From Humulus lupulus (taxonomy: Eukaryota > Streptophyta > Magnoliopsida > Rosales > Cannabaceae): 64,000 nt of DNA. A model generated the notes under the pieces. The model searched no databases and had not been told where the DNA came from. It saw only the letters and a list, made by a program, of their open reading frames with translations. Shown here one piece after another: positions 63,798 to 64,000 of this stretch. Location: contig NC_084802.1 in NCBI RefSeq assembly GCF_963169125.1, positions 36,168,607 to 36,232,606 on the forward strand, given 5' to 3'. Each line of letters starts with the position of its first letter. Position 1 is the first letter of the stretch. The position numbers and the translations under genes are program-made.

Positions 63798-64000
63798 GCT
63801 AGGATATATATAGTCTTTGAGTCTTTCAATTTGAAGAGGTGCATTAACAATTCCCACTTCTCAATACCATATATAAGATGTGCAATTATTTCGTATTTTT
63901 AATGCTAATAAATTTCAATATTAATTGTAAACCACATTGGCATAGCCAAAATTAGGGTTTGTATATTAATAAATTTTACACATCTAATTATAATTTTTGA
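63798..64000. repeat. Type N monomer 139, cut by the window edge
   Basis: The first 203 bases of an N monomer (catatataag, tttcgtattt, catagccaaaattaggg), matching 53,848 at offset 9,950. The array clearly continues beyond the window. Confidence 0.88.

Larger units (their letters stand above)
1..64000. repeat. Tandem satellite DNA array, ~460-bp monomer, 138 full copies plus one partial
   Basis: The motif GCTAGG recurs every 458-469 bp from base 1 to 63,798, always on the same strand, with nothing between copies. Subfamily labels and key motifs: A acatcaaatt; B cccatttctc and aggggtttt; C catagcaaaaattag, tatcaatacc, aacgcaat; D like C with ggacat and caaacgaatt; E taggctttg and ggacattg; F aagatatgc and gatagtcgg; G cttttaatttg; H ctatcagtg; I ggcaaagccg and tatacttct; J cattttagattt; K ggacat plus cttcttaat; L catatataag with aacgattag; M gtccttgag; N catatataag with gcaagtgaatt; O ggcattgccg; P agcccaaa; Q cactttg with gtaggtttttg; R cactttg with gaagcgg; S aggatatataaattc; T ggcagagccg; U gtcttcaatttg; V taattctaaa; W cataaccg; X gaatataaag; Y gaggcgcat. 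Function is unknown; the form is that of constitutive heterochromatin or a centromere. Confidence 0.98.

Noticed and set aside
1..64000. Protein-coding genes
   Set aside because: In the worked monomer every frame on both strands is stopped within about 105 bases, and the same sequence repeats throughout. Short open stretches are chance.
1..64000. CRISPR array
   Set aside because: Repeats are ~460 bp and contiguous with no unique spacers; this is a satellite.
1..64000. CENP-B box
   Set aside because: I looked for TTCG followed by CGGG at the right spacing. TTCG occurs in tttcgtattt of types L and N and in gttcgttattg of type V, but no CGGG follows.
1..64000. Transposon or LTR insertions, inverted monomers
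   Set aside because: Monomer phase and orientation are unbroken apart from the 283-bp internal duplication, and no unrelated sequence is present.
1..64000. Organelle DNA or kinetoplast minicircles
   Set aside because: There are no organelle genes or minicircle conserved blocks, and the higher-order structure is typical of nuclear satellites.
1..64000. tRNA, rRNA or other RNA genes and promoters
   Set aside because: No cloverleaf-like or rRNA-like sequence was seen. TATA-like words are everywhere in 78% AT DNA and carry no information.

Overview
The whole 64,000-base window is one uninterrupted satellite DNA array. It holds 138 complete head-to-tail monomers, all in the same orientation, plus 203 bases of a 139th that runs off the right edge. 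Taking the motif GCTAGG (rarely GCAAGG, GCGAGG or AAGCTAGG) as the start, monomers are 458-469 bp; 459 bp is the commonest length. One monomer (from 54,307) is stretched to 744 bp by an internal partial duplication. One monomer counted by hand (2316-2775) has 103 G+C in 460 bases, about 22% GC. I see no gene, RNA gene, transposon, inversion or unique sequence. In the worked monomer all six reading frames are stopped within about 105 bases.

A satellite this long, with higher-order repeats (HORs), points to a eukaryotic nuclear chromosome, in centromeric, pericentromeric, knob or subtelomeric heterochromatin. I do not recognise the family. Nearly every monomer carries TTAGGGTTTAG, an exact 11-base match to the (TTTAGGG)n telomere repeat of most plants. 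This is a weak lean towards a plant and does not decide the kingdom.

Diagnostic variants sort the monomers into about 25 subfamilies, labelled A-Y here (defined in the whole-array entry). Layout: zone 1 (1-15.2 kb) uses A-I. Zone 2 (15.2-30.4 kb) uses C and I-O, with X and Y, in tandem HORs of 3,217, 1,379 and 2,296 bp. Zone 3 (30.4-52.8 kb) uses mainly N-W, in HORs of 2,302 and 4,600 bp. Zone 4 (52.8-57.06 kb) returns to zone 2 types and repeats 23.0-25.5 kb at an offset of about 31,548 bp. Zone 5 (57.06-62.9 kb) returns to zone 1 types in a 2,767-bp HOR. Zone 6 (62.9-64.0 kb) repeats zone 4 at offset 9,950. The array is therefore layered: the N-W subfamilies are flanked on both sides by zone 2 types and then zone 1 types.

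The units appear to have been made by unequal exchange. At least ten monomers are fusions whose switch points can be placed within about 10-60 bases. One 461-bp monomer is duplicated without a single difference (48,786-49,707). Many subfamily-defining differences are CG versus TG or CA, as expected if the array is cytosine-methylated. Each monomer also looks like an old internal duplication of two diverged halves. All identities and breakpoints come from reading the sequence by eye, without alignment software.
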